Below are positions 23,624-31,259 of a DNA stretch of 64,000 nt, piece after piece (position 1 is the first letter of the stretch; every line of letters begins with the position of its first letter). The notes under the pieces are model-generated. The model ran no database searches. It saw nothing but the letters and a program-made list of their open reading frames with translations, and was not told the origin of the DNA. The position numbers were made by a program, and so were the translations under genes. The DNA is taken from the NCBI RefSeq assembly GCF_021458635.1, contig NZ_JAIRDQ010000010.1, positions 209,501-273,500 of the forward strand, in the 5' to 3' direction. This stretch comes from Bradyrhizobium monzae (GTDB taxonomy: Bacteria > Pseudomonadota > Alphaproteobacteria > Rhizobiales > Xanthobacteraceae).

Positions 23624-24733
23624 ATGTCCAAGCCGATGTTTCCCGCTCTGGCCCAGTTCGTGGCCGCGACTGCCGGCCGCAACATGACAAAGGCGGCCTA
23701 TGTGGCCGTGACCGTCGGCGTGGTCAGCATGGTGCTGCTGACGGTCGATTCGACGTATGAGACGGCCCATCGCTGGGTGGATTTCCTGCTGTGGGCCTGT
23801 CTCGCCTATTTCGTGTTCGAATGGCTGGTGCGGCTGCGCCACATGGCACGGCAGGGACGGCTCGCCCTCTACATGTCTTCCTCCGCCGGGCTGGTCGACG
23901 CATTGGGGGCGCTGGCCGTGCCGGTCGCCCTGGTCCTCGGCGCCGAACCCAAGACGGCCTGGCTGCTGAGCGTGCTCTGGGTCTTGAAGGTAGTGCCGGG
24001 CATTCCCGGCCTGCGCCAGCTCCGTCGTGTGCTGGTGCTGGAATCGGGGCCGCTGGTCAGCGTGCTCGTGATCTTCCTGATGGTCGTCTTCCTCGCCTCC
24101 GTCGCCGAATATTTTCTGGAGCGGGACGTGCAACCGCAGACGTTTGGCAGCGTCCCTGCCGCGCTGTGGTGGGCGGTCGTCACGCTGACCACGACAGGCT
24201 ATGGCGATGTCGTGCCGGTCACGCCGCTCGGCCGCATGGTCGCGGCATTGGTGATGATCTCCGGTCTTGGCGTGTTCGGCCTCTGGACCGGTATTCTGGC
24301 GACCGGATTTGCGGCGGAGACACGTCGCGACAACTTCCTCAAGACCTGGGAATCCGTCAGCAAGGTGCCGTTCTTCGCGGCGCTGGGCCCGGCGGCCATC
24401 GCCGACGTCACCCACATGCTGCGCACCATGGAGCTGCCGGCGCGCACCATGATCATCCGCAAAGGCGCGCAGGGCGACTGCATGTATTTCATCGCGGCCG
24501 GAGCGGTCGAGGTGGACCTGCCCGGCAAGAAGGTCCAGCTCGGCGAAGGTGCCTTCTTCGGCGAGATGGCCCTGCTCGGCAACAACATGCGGGGCGCCAA
24601 TGTCTCGACCACGAAAGTGTCGCGGCTGCTGGTGCTCGACCTCGTCGACTTTCGCGTACTGATGGCGCGGCACCCCGACCTCGCCGAGACCATCGACGCC
24701 GAAGCGAAGCGCCGCACGCTCGAAAACAAATAA
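23624..24733 (+). CDS. cyclic-nucleotide-gated K+ channel, MloK1-like (369 aa)
   Basis: Six hydrophobic segments precede the pore; the selectivity filter is TTTGYGD at residues 189-195. The S4 region has few arginines (GLRQLRRV), as in the weakly voltage-dependent MloK1 of Mesorhizobium loti. A C-terminal cyclic-nucleotide-binding domain (~255-360) has GEGAFFGEMALLGNNMRGANV, the phosphate-binding cassette with Glu314 and Arg323. Expected role: K+ conductance opened by cAMP. Start ATG 23624 gives the MloK1-like N-terminus, although no clear RBS is visible. Confidence 0.93.
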   Translation: MSKPMFPALAQFVAATAGRNMTKAAYVAVTVGVVSMVLLTVDSTYETAHRWVDFLLWACLAYFVFEWLVRLRHMARQGRLALYMSSSAGLVDALGALAVPVALVLGAEPKTAWLLSVLWVLKVVPGIPGLRQLRRVLVLESGPLVSVLVIFLMVVFLASVAEYFLERDVQPQTFGSVPAALWWAVVTLTTTGYGDVVPVTPLGRMVAALVMISGLGVFGLWTGILATGFAAETRRDNFLKTWESVSKVPFFAALGPAAIADVTHMLRTMELPARTMIIRKGAQGDCMYFIAAGAVEVDLPGKKVQLGEGAFFGEMALLGNNMRGANVSTTKVSRLLVLDLVDFRVLMARHPDLAETIDAEAKRRTLENK

Positions 24734-24745
24734 ATGGAGACAAGA

Positions 24746-25531
24746 ATGTCGGACACAGCCGACGCGGCCAGTGGCCCCGTGCTCGAGACCAGTGGTGCAC
24801 GCGCCACCATCCGCCTGAATCGGCCGAAGCATCTCAACCGGCTCCAGGCGGAAGATCTCGGCGAACTGGTCAAACTGTTCGATCGGGTCGAGTCCGATCC
24901 TGATATCCACGTGCTGGTGCTGACCGGCACCGGACGCGCCTTCTCCGCGGGCTACGACCTCAATTCCGTCGCCGAGCGTGCGGTGAGCGCCAACGAGCAG
25001 CAGAGCGCGGGCTCGGCCTTCGAAGTCGTCGTCAACCGGCTGGAGGATCTCGGCGTGCCGACGATCTGCCGGCTTAATGGCGGCGTCTACGGCGGCTCGA
25101 CCGACCTCGCGCTCGCTTGCGATTTCCGCATCGGCGTCGATACCGCCGAGATGTTCATGCCGGCGGCGCGGCTCGGGCTGCACTATTACAGGAGCGGCAT
25201 CAAACGCTACGTGACGCGGCTCGGCGTCGACAACGCCAAGAAGCTGTTTCTCACCGCACAGAAAATCGGTGCGCCGGAGATGCTGCGGATCGGCTATCTC
25301 TCCGCCATGGTGCCGGTGGAGACACTCGACGAGGAAGTCGACAAGCTCGCCAGCATTCTCGCCGGCAATGCCCCGAACGCGATGCGCGGCATGAAACGCG
25401 CAATCAACGAATTCGCCCGCGGCGAGCTGGATGAGCAAGCTGCCGATCAGCGCCACCGCGACAGCATGCGCGGCGACGAGATCAAGGAAGGCATCAAGGC
25501 GTTCGCGGAGAAGCGTCTGCCGCGGTTTTGA
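24746..25531 (+). CDS. crotonase-fold protein lacking both hydratase glutamates (261 aa)
   Basis: Start ATG 24746 is used because GGAG lies 6 bases before it; ATG 24734 overlaps that RBS. The fold is evident (GRAFSAGYDLNSVAERA; RLNGGVYGGSTDLALACDFR). The two positions that are Glu in enoyl-CoA hydratases are Asp (GGSTDLAL) and Ala (EMFMPAARLG). It should therefore not be a standard hydratase; isomerase, hydrolase, decarboxylase-like or other crotonase chemistry is possible. It follows the K+ channel gene by 12 bases, so the two are probably co-transcribed. Confidence 0.85.
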   Translation: MSDTADAASGPVLETSGARATIRLNRPKHLNRLQAEDLGELVKLFDRVESDPDIHVLVLTGTGRAFSAGYDLNSVAERAVSANEQQSAGSAFEVVVNRLEDLGVPTICRLNGGVYGGSTDLALACDFRIGVDTAEMFMPAARLGLHYYRSGIKRYVTRLGVDNAKKLFLTAQKIGAPEMLRIGYLSAMVPVETLDEEVDKLASILAGNAPNAMRGMKRAINEFARGELDEQAADQRHRDSMRGDEIKEGIKAFAEKRLPRF

Positions 25532-25534
25532 GGA

Positions 25535-25969
25535 TTAACCCCGTTTCGACCGCATCGCGCGTACCTGCGTGAGCTTTGGATCGCTCGACAGCGCTTGATA
25601 GCGTTTGCTGTCGACGGCGTAGATCGCGATGCGGCCTTCGCTGTCCGCATGCACGCCCCAGCCGAAGCGCTTACCGAGGCTTGAGGCGCGCATGCAGGCC
25701 TGCCCACGCGAGAAGAACGCTGCGTGGGCGGCGCTCTTCTCCGCCTTGGTCGCCTTGACATCGAGTTCGCGCCCCGGCGCGGAGGTCGCGAAGATCACGT
25801 CGTCGGACGTATACTTGTAGGGTGCCTTCATGATCATCGCATATTGCAAGCCTGCCACCGTCGGCTGTCCCGCGCGCGGCGGCGGCTCCTCGCCGGAGCG
25901 TGCCGGACAGTCTTCGGCAACCCGGATGAACGTGTCGAAACAGTTCGTCGTTTGGATCGGCTTGTTCAT
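25535..25969 (-). CDS. DUF6157 family protein (144 aa)
   Basis: Start ATG 25969 gives MNKPIQTTNCFDTFIRVAED, matching this family of small cytoplasmic proteins. Further blocks are TVAGLQYAMIMKAPYKYTSD, DVIFATSA and CMRASSLGKRFGWGVHADSE with GRIAIYAVDS. No function is known. It lies 16 bases downstream of the GST gene in the same direction and so probably belongs to the unit controlled by the WYL regulator at 26719. Confidence 0.78.
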   Translation of the reverse strand: MNKPIQTTNCFDTFIRVAEDCPARSGEEPPPRAGQPTVAGLQYAMIMKAPYKYTSDDVIFATSAPGRELDVKATKAEKSAAHAAFFSRGQACMRASSLGKRFGWGVHADSEGRIAIYAVDSKRYQALSSDPKLTQVRAMRSKRG

Positions 25970-25985
25970 ATGAGATCGGGCCTCT

Positions 25986-26630
25986 TCATCCTCCCGCAGC
26001 CACAGCGTGCTGCGCCGCCATCTCGTCATCCGCAGCATTGATGCGCTGGTACGTCGGCCGCGACGTGATCCGCTCGCTATAGCGGACGAACACATCCTTC
26101 TTCGGCACGATGCCGAACATCATGGTCCAGTTGAACGCGACGCCCCACAGGATATCGGCGGCAGTCATTCGCTCGCCGAGCAGATACGGCCCCTTCGACA
26201 ACTGCGCCTCGAGCGCACCCAGCATGGTGTCGTAATCGGCGTAAGGTGACTGCGTGATCGGCGCAGGCTCGCGCTGCATGAACTTGTCGATCAGCGCGGG
26301 CTCAAAGGAGGAGCCGTAATAGGCGGTCCAGCGCAAATAGGGACCGCGCAGCGGATCGTTGAGCGCGGGCGCAAGGCCGGCCTGCGGAAACAGGTCGGCG
26401 AGAAAAATATAAATCGCGACCTGCTCGGTCACGAGCGCCTCGCCATGCCGGATCGCCGGCACCTTGCCGAGCGGATTGATGGCGAGATAGGGAGGCCTCC
26501 GCTGCTCGCCGGCCTTCATGTTGAGGACGTGGAGATCATAGGGCGCGCCAAGCTCCTCCAGCAGCATCCTTGTGCCGGTGGCCCGGCTTTGCGGCGAATA
26601 ATACAACGTGATGCGGTTCGGATCGGTCAT
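25986..26630 (-). CDS. glutathione S-transferase (214 aa)
   Basis: Start ATG 26630 with GGGAGA upstream. Thioredoxin-like domain: ITLYYSPQSRATGTRMLLEE with a Ser-type active-site region, NPLGKVPAIRHGEALVTEQV containing the cis-Pro and the Glu/Gln that hold glutathione; then the helical domain LLGERMTAADILWG. Beta/theta-like bacterial GST. It is divergent from a WYL regulator with a perfect operator between them, so it is the likely target. Confidence 0.88.
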   Translation of the reverse strand: MTDPNRITLYYSPQSRATGTRMLLEELGAPYDLHVLNMKAGEQRRPPYLAINPLGKVPAIRHGEALVTEQVAIYIFLADLFPQAGLAPALNDPLRGPYLRWTAYYGSSFEPALIDKFMQREPAPITQSPYADYDTMLGALEAQLSKGPYLLGERMTAADILWGVAFNWTMMFGIVPKKDVFVRYSERITSRPTYQRINAADDEMAAQHAVAAGG

Positions 26631-26676
26631 GGCGGATCTCCCTCGGGCCGGCTTGCGATGGAGACGCTTGTACTCG

Positions 26677-26707
26677 ACCATACCTGACATCCTGTGTCAG
26701 GTATGGT
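26677..26707. promoter_or_regulatory. perfect WYL-regulator operator
   Basis: ACCATACCTGACA (26677-26689), spacer TCCTG, TGTCAGGTATGGT (26695-26707): perfect 13-bp arms. It lies 12 bases before the regulator start and 47 bases upstream of the divergent GST gene. TACCTGACA/TGTCAGGTA is typical of YafY-type WYL regulators. Confidence 0.8.
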
Positions 26708-26718
26708 TTAAAGGGATC

Positions 26719-27699
26719 ATGCGCGCAAGCCGGATGCTGTCTATCCTCACCACTCTCCAGGCCAAGGGACAGGTCACTGCGCCCGAGCTTGCAGAGGCTT
26801 GCGAAGTCTCGGTACGCACGATCTATCGCGACATCGACGCACTCGCGGCATCCGGCGTCCCCGTCTATGCCGATCGCGGCGCGGAGGGTGGCTACCGCCT
26901 GCTCGACGGCTATCGCGTACGGCTGAACGGGCTGTCGCAGAGCGAAGCGGGCGCGCTGTTCCTGGCGGGATTGCCGGGCCCGGCAGCGGCGCTGGGGTTG
27001 GATGCCGCCATGATCGCCGCACAGAACAAGCTGATGGCGGCGCTGCCCGCAAACCTGCGCGAAGACGCCGGCCGCATGCAGGAGCGTTTTCATCTCGATG
27101 CTCCAGGCTGGTTCGGCGAGGCGGAGGAGCCAAACCATCTGCGCACCATTGCTGGCGCTGCTCTGCGCGGGACGCTGATAAAGATCCGTTATCAGAGTTG
27201 GCGGGCCGAAAAGCACCGCCATGTCGCCCCGCTCGGCCTCGTGCTGAAGGGCGGCAGCTGGTATCTCGCAGGCCAAGTCGATGGCAGCGTGCGCACCTAT
27301 CGCATAGCGCGCGTGCTCGACTGCACGGCGCTCGACGACCGCTTCGATCGCCCCGCCGATTTCGATCTCGCCGGCTACTGGCAGGATGCGACGATGCGCC
27401 TCGAGGCAGAGATGCACCCGAACGTCGCAATCGTGCGGCTGTCGCCACTCGGCGTAAAACTGCTCGATGCGTTGAGCCAGCCTTACGTCAGGGCGCGCAC
27501 GCGGATCGAAGAGACGACTGATGCCGACGGCTGGCGCATCGCAAGGGTGCCGACCGGGAAGACGTCGTGGCATGCCGCGTCCGAATTGCTACGGCTCGGG
27601 TCTGAGGTCGAGGTTCTCGAGCCCGTCGACCTCCGCGAGAAGATGGCCGAGATGACGCAGGCGATGGCCTCGCGCTATCGCGCGGCGCGGAAAGCCTGA
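26719..27699 (+). CDS. YafY/WYL-domain transcriptional regulator (326 aa)
   Basis: Start ATG 26719 gives MRASRMLSILTTLQAKGQVT with AAGGGA just upstream. The HTH_11 domain (ELAEACEVSVRTIYRDIDAL) is followed by a linker and a full WYL domain (about 140-225: IKIRYQSWRAEKHRHVAPLG, WYLAGQVDGSVRTYRIARV) and a WCX-like C-terminus. Proteins of this class act as ligand-responsive regulators. The perfect operator overlaps its own promoter and that of the divergent GST/DUF6157 pair. Confidence 0.9.
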   Translation: MRASRMLSILTTLQAKGQVTAPELAEACEVSVRTIYRDIDALAASGVPVYADRGAEGGYRLLDGYRVRLNGLSQSEAGALFLAGLPGPAAALGLDAAMIAAQNKLMAALPANLREDAGRMQERFHLDAPGWFGEAEEPNHLRTIAGAALRGTLIKIRYQSWRAEKHRHVAPLGLVLKGGSWYLAGQVDGSVRTYRIARVLDCTALDDRFDRPADFDLAGYWQDATMRLEAEMHPNVAIVRLSPLGVKLLDALSQPYVRARTRIEETTDADGWRIARVPTGKTSWHAASELLRLGSEVEVLEPVDLREKMAEMTQAMASRYRAARKA

Positions 27700-27837
27700 C
27701 GGCGGCGCATCTCGCCGCAGCCGACGAAACAATCCTGAAACACGATTCTCCTTTTCTCCGTGTGAACGCAATCACGCTTCAACCCGACCGAGATGCAGGG
27801 ACACAACAACGGCTTCGCGCCATACTGGAGAATGAAA

Positions 27838-28074
27838 ATGTTTCGTAAGCTTGCTCTTGGTCTGATCGCCGCCGGTTCGCTCGGCGCTGCCGCCCTCGCG
27901 CCCACCGCCGCGTCGGCCCACGGCTTCCACCACTGGGGTCCCGGCTGGGGCTTCGGTTATGGCGGCCTCTACGTCAACACCGGCGTCAACAATTGCTACC
28001 AGGAGCGCGTCGTCCAGACCCGCCACGGCATGCGCGTTCGCGTCGTAAACGTCTGCGCGTACGGTATCTACTGA
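27838..28074 (+). CDS. small secreted Gly/His-rich protein (78 aa)
   Basis: ATG 27838 is favoured because GGAG (27827-27830) is 7 bases upstream; ATG 27832 is too close. Signal peptide MFRKLALGLIAAGSLGAAAL to ASAHG, then HGFHHWGPGWGFGYGGLYVN and two cysteines near the C-terminus (NNCYQER, VNVCAYG) that may form a disulfide. It resembles a group of short secreted Bradyrhizobium proteins of unknown role. A good terminator follows. Confidence 0.7.
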   Translation: MFRKLALGLIAAGSLGAAALAPTAASAHGFHHWGPGWGFGYGGLYVNTGVNNCYQERVVQTRHGMRVRVVNVCAYGIY

Positions 28075-28095
28075 TACCGTGCCTTCGCGACAAAG

Positions 28096-28122
28096 CTCCG
28101 GTCGCATTGCGGCCGGAGTTTT
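28096..28122 (+). terminator. rho-independent terminator
   Basis: CTCCGGTCG (28096-28104) pairs with CGGCCGGAG (28110-28118) through one G-T pair, then TTTT. It lies 22 bases after the secreted protein's stop and just before the convergent desaturase gene. Confidence 0.8.
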
Positions 28123-28130
28123 GCGTCGAG

Positions 28131-29078
28131 CTAGGCGCTCTTCCGCTGCCGACGAAACCAGGTCCAGGTCTCGCCTGTCGTTCTGATGTACCCCCGACCG
28201 CGATAGACGATCTCGCCATCGACGATTCCGTTCAGCTTTGGCAGCGCGTGAAACGGGATCGAGGGATAGGCGTGGTGCTCGACGTGGTAGGGCATGTTCC
28301 AGGCAATCCATTTGACGATGGCGCCAGTATAGGTGGTTCGGGTGTTCTGGAACGCGCTACGAGTTCGCTCGCAACCGGTGTGCTCGGCGTAGAGATAGGG
28401 TCGCAGGAAGAATTGCCCGATCATCAACGGCACGATCCAGACCCACGGCAGCAGCGCCGAAGAGAACCACAGCGACAATGCGAGCAACAGCGCGTAGGAC
28501 GCGACATAGACCCGCGCCTCGGTCACGATAGTGCCGCGCCTGTTCTCGGGAATCCAGGGTACGACCACCTTGCCGGTGACGGCATGGCCGAGCATCAGCC
28601 GGACGCGGCCGGCAACCTGGAGCAATCCGCTATAGGCGATCGCGAGTTGCGTATCCGATGTCGGCTTCACGCCGACGATCAGCTCCGGGTCCTTGTCCGG
28701 ATCCTGGGTGTAGCGATGATGATCCCAGTGGAACAGGCAGTAATATTCGTAAGGCAAGCCGATGATGAAGGCCGAGAGATAGCCGACCGCGAGGTTGAGG
28801 CCACGACTCCTGAACGCGGTCTTGTGCGCAGTCTCATGCACCGCCATGAACAGGAACGCGACGAGATAGCCCTGCACCGCCATCAGCGGCGCCGCCCAGA
28901 GCACGCCATAGCGCGACGACACCAGCCAGATCAGCGCGCCCACCAGCACGATCATGCCGTAATGACCGAGGCTTTGCGCCGCACCCCTGAGGTTCGAGCG
29001 CACCGACAATTCGCGGAGCATGGCCGGACTCAGCGGCTTCAGGCGATGGCCAGGCTCTGAAACGGTCGCGTCTGTCAT
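28131..29078 (-). CDS. fatty acid desaturase / membrane di-iron hydroxylase family protein (315 aa)
   Basis: Integral membrane protein with the three histidine boxes of the di-iron desaturase family: HETAH (81-85), HWDHH (117-121) and HVEHH (265-269), plus several membrane spans. The family inserts double bonds into, or hydroxylates or ketolates, lipid or carotenoid chains; the exact substrate cannot be read. It is 15 bases downstream of the MetX-like hydrolase gene, so they form one operon. Confidence 0.88.
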   Translation of the reverse strand: MTDATVSEPGHRLKPLSPAMLRELSVRSNLRGAAQSLGHYGMIVLVGALIWLVSSRYGVLWAAPLMAVQGYLVAFLFMAVHETAHKTAFRSRGLNLAVGYLSAFIIGLPYEYYCLFHWDHHRYTQDPDKDPELIVGVKPTSDTQLAIAYSGLLQVAGRVRLMLGHAVTGKVVVPWIPENRRGTIVTEARVYVASYALLLALSLWFSSALLPWVWIVPLMIGQFFLRPYLYAEHTGCERTRSAFQNTRTTYTGAIVKWIAWNMPYHVEHHAYPSIPFHALPKLNGIVDGEIVYRGRGYIRTTGETWTWFRRQRKSA

Positions 29079-29093
29079 GATCGGTTGCCTGCG

Positions 29094-30113
29094 TTACTTG
29101 CTGAGAAGCGCTGCGACCTCGGCCTTGAGGAAGGCCTGGTCGCGCGGATTGTTGACGGGATTGCCGGCACGATGGCCGTGCAGCGACGGGATCGGATGCA
29201 ACACGGCTGATTTTGCGTTGACCAGCTTGCCGAGCTCGTCTTCGTTGTCGCGGACGTCGAAATAGCGATCAGTCGCACCCGGCATCAGCAGCACATGAGC
29301 CTTGATCGCGGCGAGCGCCCGATCCAGGTCGCCGCCGAAAGCCGCGCAAGCGCTGATGTCTCCGCCCTGCCAGATACCGGCTTGCGCGAGGAGATCGCTG
29401 GCGTCGCGGCGCGCAAAAGTCGTGTCCCAAGCGCGGACGAGATAGTCTTCCAGCGAGGTGAAACCCGCCTCACGCCACAGCTCGTCGCGATAAAAACCAT
29501 GCGACATCGCCCAGCCGGCATAGACACGCCCCATGGCGCGATAACCGCCGACAGGCTTTTCGACGAAGCGGCCATCGCGGAAGGCGGGATCGCCGGTCAG
29601 CGCGGCCTTCACGCTCTCGAGGAAAACATAGTTGTAGGGCGCGCAACGCGCGCTGCCGCAGACAACCGCGGCGCGATCGACCATCTCCGGATGGAGTGCC
29701 GCCCAGTGATAGGCCTGCATGCCGCCCATCGACCAACCATAGACCAGCGCGAGCTTTGTGATGCCGAAGCGCTCGGTCAGCAGCCGATGCTGGACCGTAA
29801 TCGCGTCGTGATAGGTCAGTTGCGGGAACGGCCCATTGCCAGAGTTCGACGGCGAAGACGACAAGCCGTTGCCGAACAGATTCGGGATGATGATGAAATA
29901 ACGCGTGGGATCGAGCACGCCGTCGGGCCCGATCAGCCACTCGGTGTCGACATGCTGCGCACTGAACGAGGTCGGATAGAGGATGACATTATCTTTGGCC
30001 GGGCTCAGCGTGCCATAGGTCTTGTAGGCAAGCTTCATCGCGGGGAAGACGGTGCCTGACTGAAGCGTGGTGTCACCAGCCTCAAAGATCTCGTAGTCGC
30101 GCTGCCCGGTCAT
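29094..30113 (-). CDS. MetX-like alpha/beta hydrolase (homoserine acetyltransferase family, 339 aa)
   Basis: Family blocks: KLAYKTYGTLSPAKDNVILY, then FIIIPNLFGNGLSSSPSN, nucleophile elbow GWSMGG with Ser128, and a C-terminal HGHRAGNP with the catalytic His. Overall it matches the MetX/homoserine O-acetyltransferase-like fold, but the typical MetX oxyanion segment (TGDSHV-like) is replaced by PTSFSAQHVD, so a plain hydrolase or a different acyltransfer is likely. Operon with the desaturase. An inverted repeat lies in its promoter region at 30217. Confidence 0.83.
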   Translation of the reverse strand: MTGQRDYEIFEAGDTTLQSGTVFPAMKLAYKTYGTLSPAKDNVILYPTSFSAQHVDTEWLIGPDGVLDPTRYFIIIPNLFGNGLSSSPSNSGNGPFPQLTYHDAITVQHRLLTERFGITKLALVYGWSMGGMQAYHWAALHPEMVDRAAVVCGSARCAPYNYVFLESVKAALTGDPAFRDGRFVEKPVGGYRAMGRVYAGWAMSHGFYRDELWREAGFTSLEDYLVRAWDTTFARRDASDLLAQAGIWQGGDISACAAFGGDLDRALAAIKAHVLLMPGATDRYFDVRDNEDELGKLVNAKSAVLHPIPSLHGHRAGNPVNNPRDQAFLKAEVAALLSK

Positions 30114-30216
30114 GCGTCCAACTCCCGCTCACGCGGCCGCAAAACACGCCCGCCACGACCACGATGCATCGACCGTGCTGGACCAGCAAACGCGTCGTTG
30201 CGCCGCGCTTAATAAT

Positions 30217-30231
30217 TGTACAAATAGTACA
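30217..30231. promoter_or_regulatory. candidate operator for the hydrolase-desaturase operon
   Basis: TGTAC-AAATA-GTACA, 5-bp arms in an AT-rich patch about 100 bases upstream of the hydrolase start and 42 bases beyond the end of the MBL gene. The regulator is unknown. Confidence 0.4.
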
Positions 30232-30272
30232 TTTAATCGACTGAGGCAACGGGATTCTGGCCGTCGCCTGGC

Positions 30273-31076
30273 TCAAGCAATGGCCGCGATGTATCGCTCC
30301 ACCGACGCCGCGAAGGCGGCCTTCGCGCCTGAGGCGATGTTACGGCCCCACCAGGCGCCATAGATGCGGTCGAAGGCCAGCGGCTCGACGGCCGCCGCGA
30401 TCCGCCGCACCGCGGCGGCGTTGAGCGGCATGTAGTTCGGATAGGAGTACATGAAGCTGAGGAAGCGGCGGTCCATCGTCACTTGCGCGATATCGCCGGT
30501 CAGCAACGCGCCTTTGCCCTCCGCGCCGCGCTTATGATGCAGCATGGTGGCGCCTGCGAAATGGCCGCCGGTGCGCAGCAGCGACACGTCATCGGAGATG
30601 CGCTGGTGATCTCCAGTCCAGTGCACGATCGACGGATGTGGACGCGTCACCCATTCGCGATCATCAGCGTGAAGATAGACCGGCACACCACCGAACGCTT
30701 CGCTCCAATCCGCAAGCGCGCCATAGTAGTGGGGATGCGAGATCGCGATCGCCTTCAGCCCACCAAGCGCGCGGACATGCGCGATTGCCTCCGGTGTTGC
30801 CAGCGGGATGCAGTCCCACATCACGTGACCATCATCCAGCGGGACCAGAAGCGCCCGTTGACCGATCGCAAAGCTCGGCTCGAGCGCGATGCCGGTGAGG
30901 CCGAGATCGTCACGCCAGACGAGGCGGTGACGTTCAGCGAGCGTCTCGGGCGCGAGGAAGGTCTGGCCCTTCCAGTTCACGAATTGCCGCTCGTCCTCGC
31001 AAATCGGACAGGATGCGGGTGGCTTACCGCCGTCCGGGAATTGGGAGCCGCAGGTTTCGCAGGTCCAGAGAGGCAT
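30273..31076 (-). CDS. MBL-fold metallohydrolase with N-terminal rubredoxin-like zinc ribbon (267 aa)
   Basis: Start ATG 31076 gives MPLWTCETCGSQFPDGGKPP then SCPIC: a four-cysteine zinc ribbon (Cys6, Cys9, Cys23, Cys26). A beta-lactamase-fold domain follows, but the usual HxHxDH is reduced to SHPHYYG, keeping two histidines and losing Asp-His; LLTGDIAQ supplies the later Asp. This truncated site is typical of one rhizobial subfamily, whose activity is unknown. Confidence 0.82.
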   Translation of the reverse strand: MPLWTCETCGSQFPDGGKPPASCPICEDERQFVNWKGQTFLAPETLAERHRLVWRDDLGLTGIALEPSFAIGQRALLVPLDDGHVMWDCIPLATPEAIAHVRALGGLKAIAISHPHYYGALADWSEAFGGVPVYLHADDREWVTRPHPSIVHWTGDHQRISDDVSLLRTGGHFAGATMLHHKRGAEGKGALLTGDIAQVTMDRRFLSFMYSYPNYMPLNAAAVRRIAAAVEPLAFDRIYGAWWGRNIASGAKAAFAASVERYIAAIA

Positions 31077-31259
31077 GGCCGTGATCCAGAAATGAGACCG
31101 TCGCAGATATGAAATGACATCGCGGTCCGGCGATCGCAAGTCCGGAGGAACCAACGCGGTTGGCACTGGTTACTTTCCTGTCCGCCCCGGCACGAATGGC
31201 CGGCCATATCCGCCTGCGCGAGACCACAGTCGGTCGGCAGCATCACGTTTAGCGTCTCG

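Noticed and set aside
22013..25456. A 1147-codon open frame on the minus strand opposite the TAXI, K+ channel and crotonase genes
   Set aside because: It is the antisense shadow of three well-supported genes: no domain is recognisable, composition is Arg/His/Gly-rich as expected from reversed GC-biased codons, and no RBS precedes it. Its length is remarkable but explained by codon usage.
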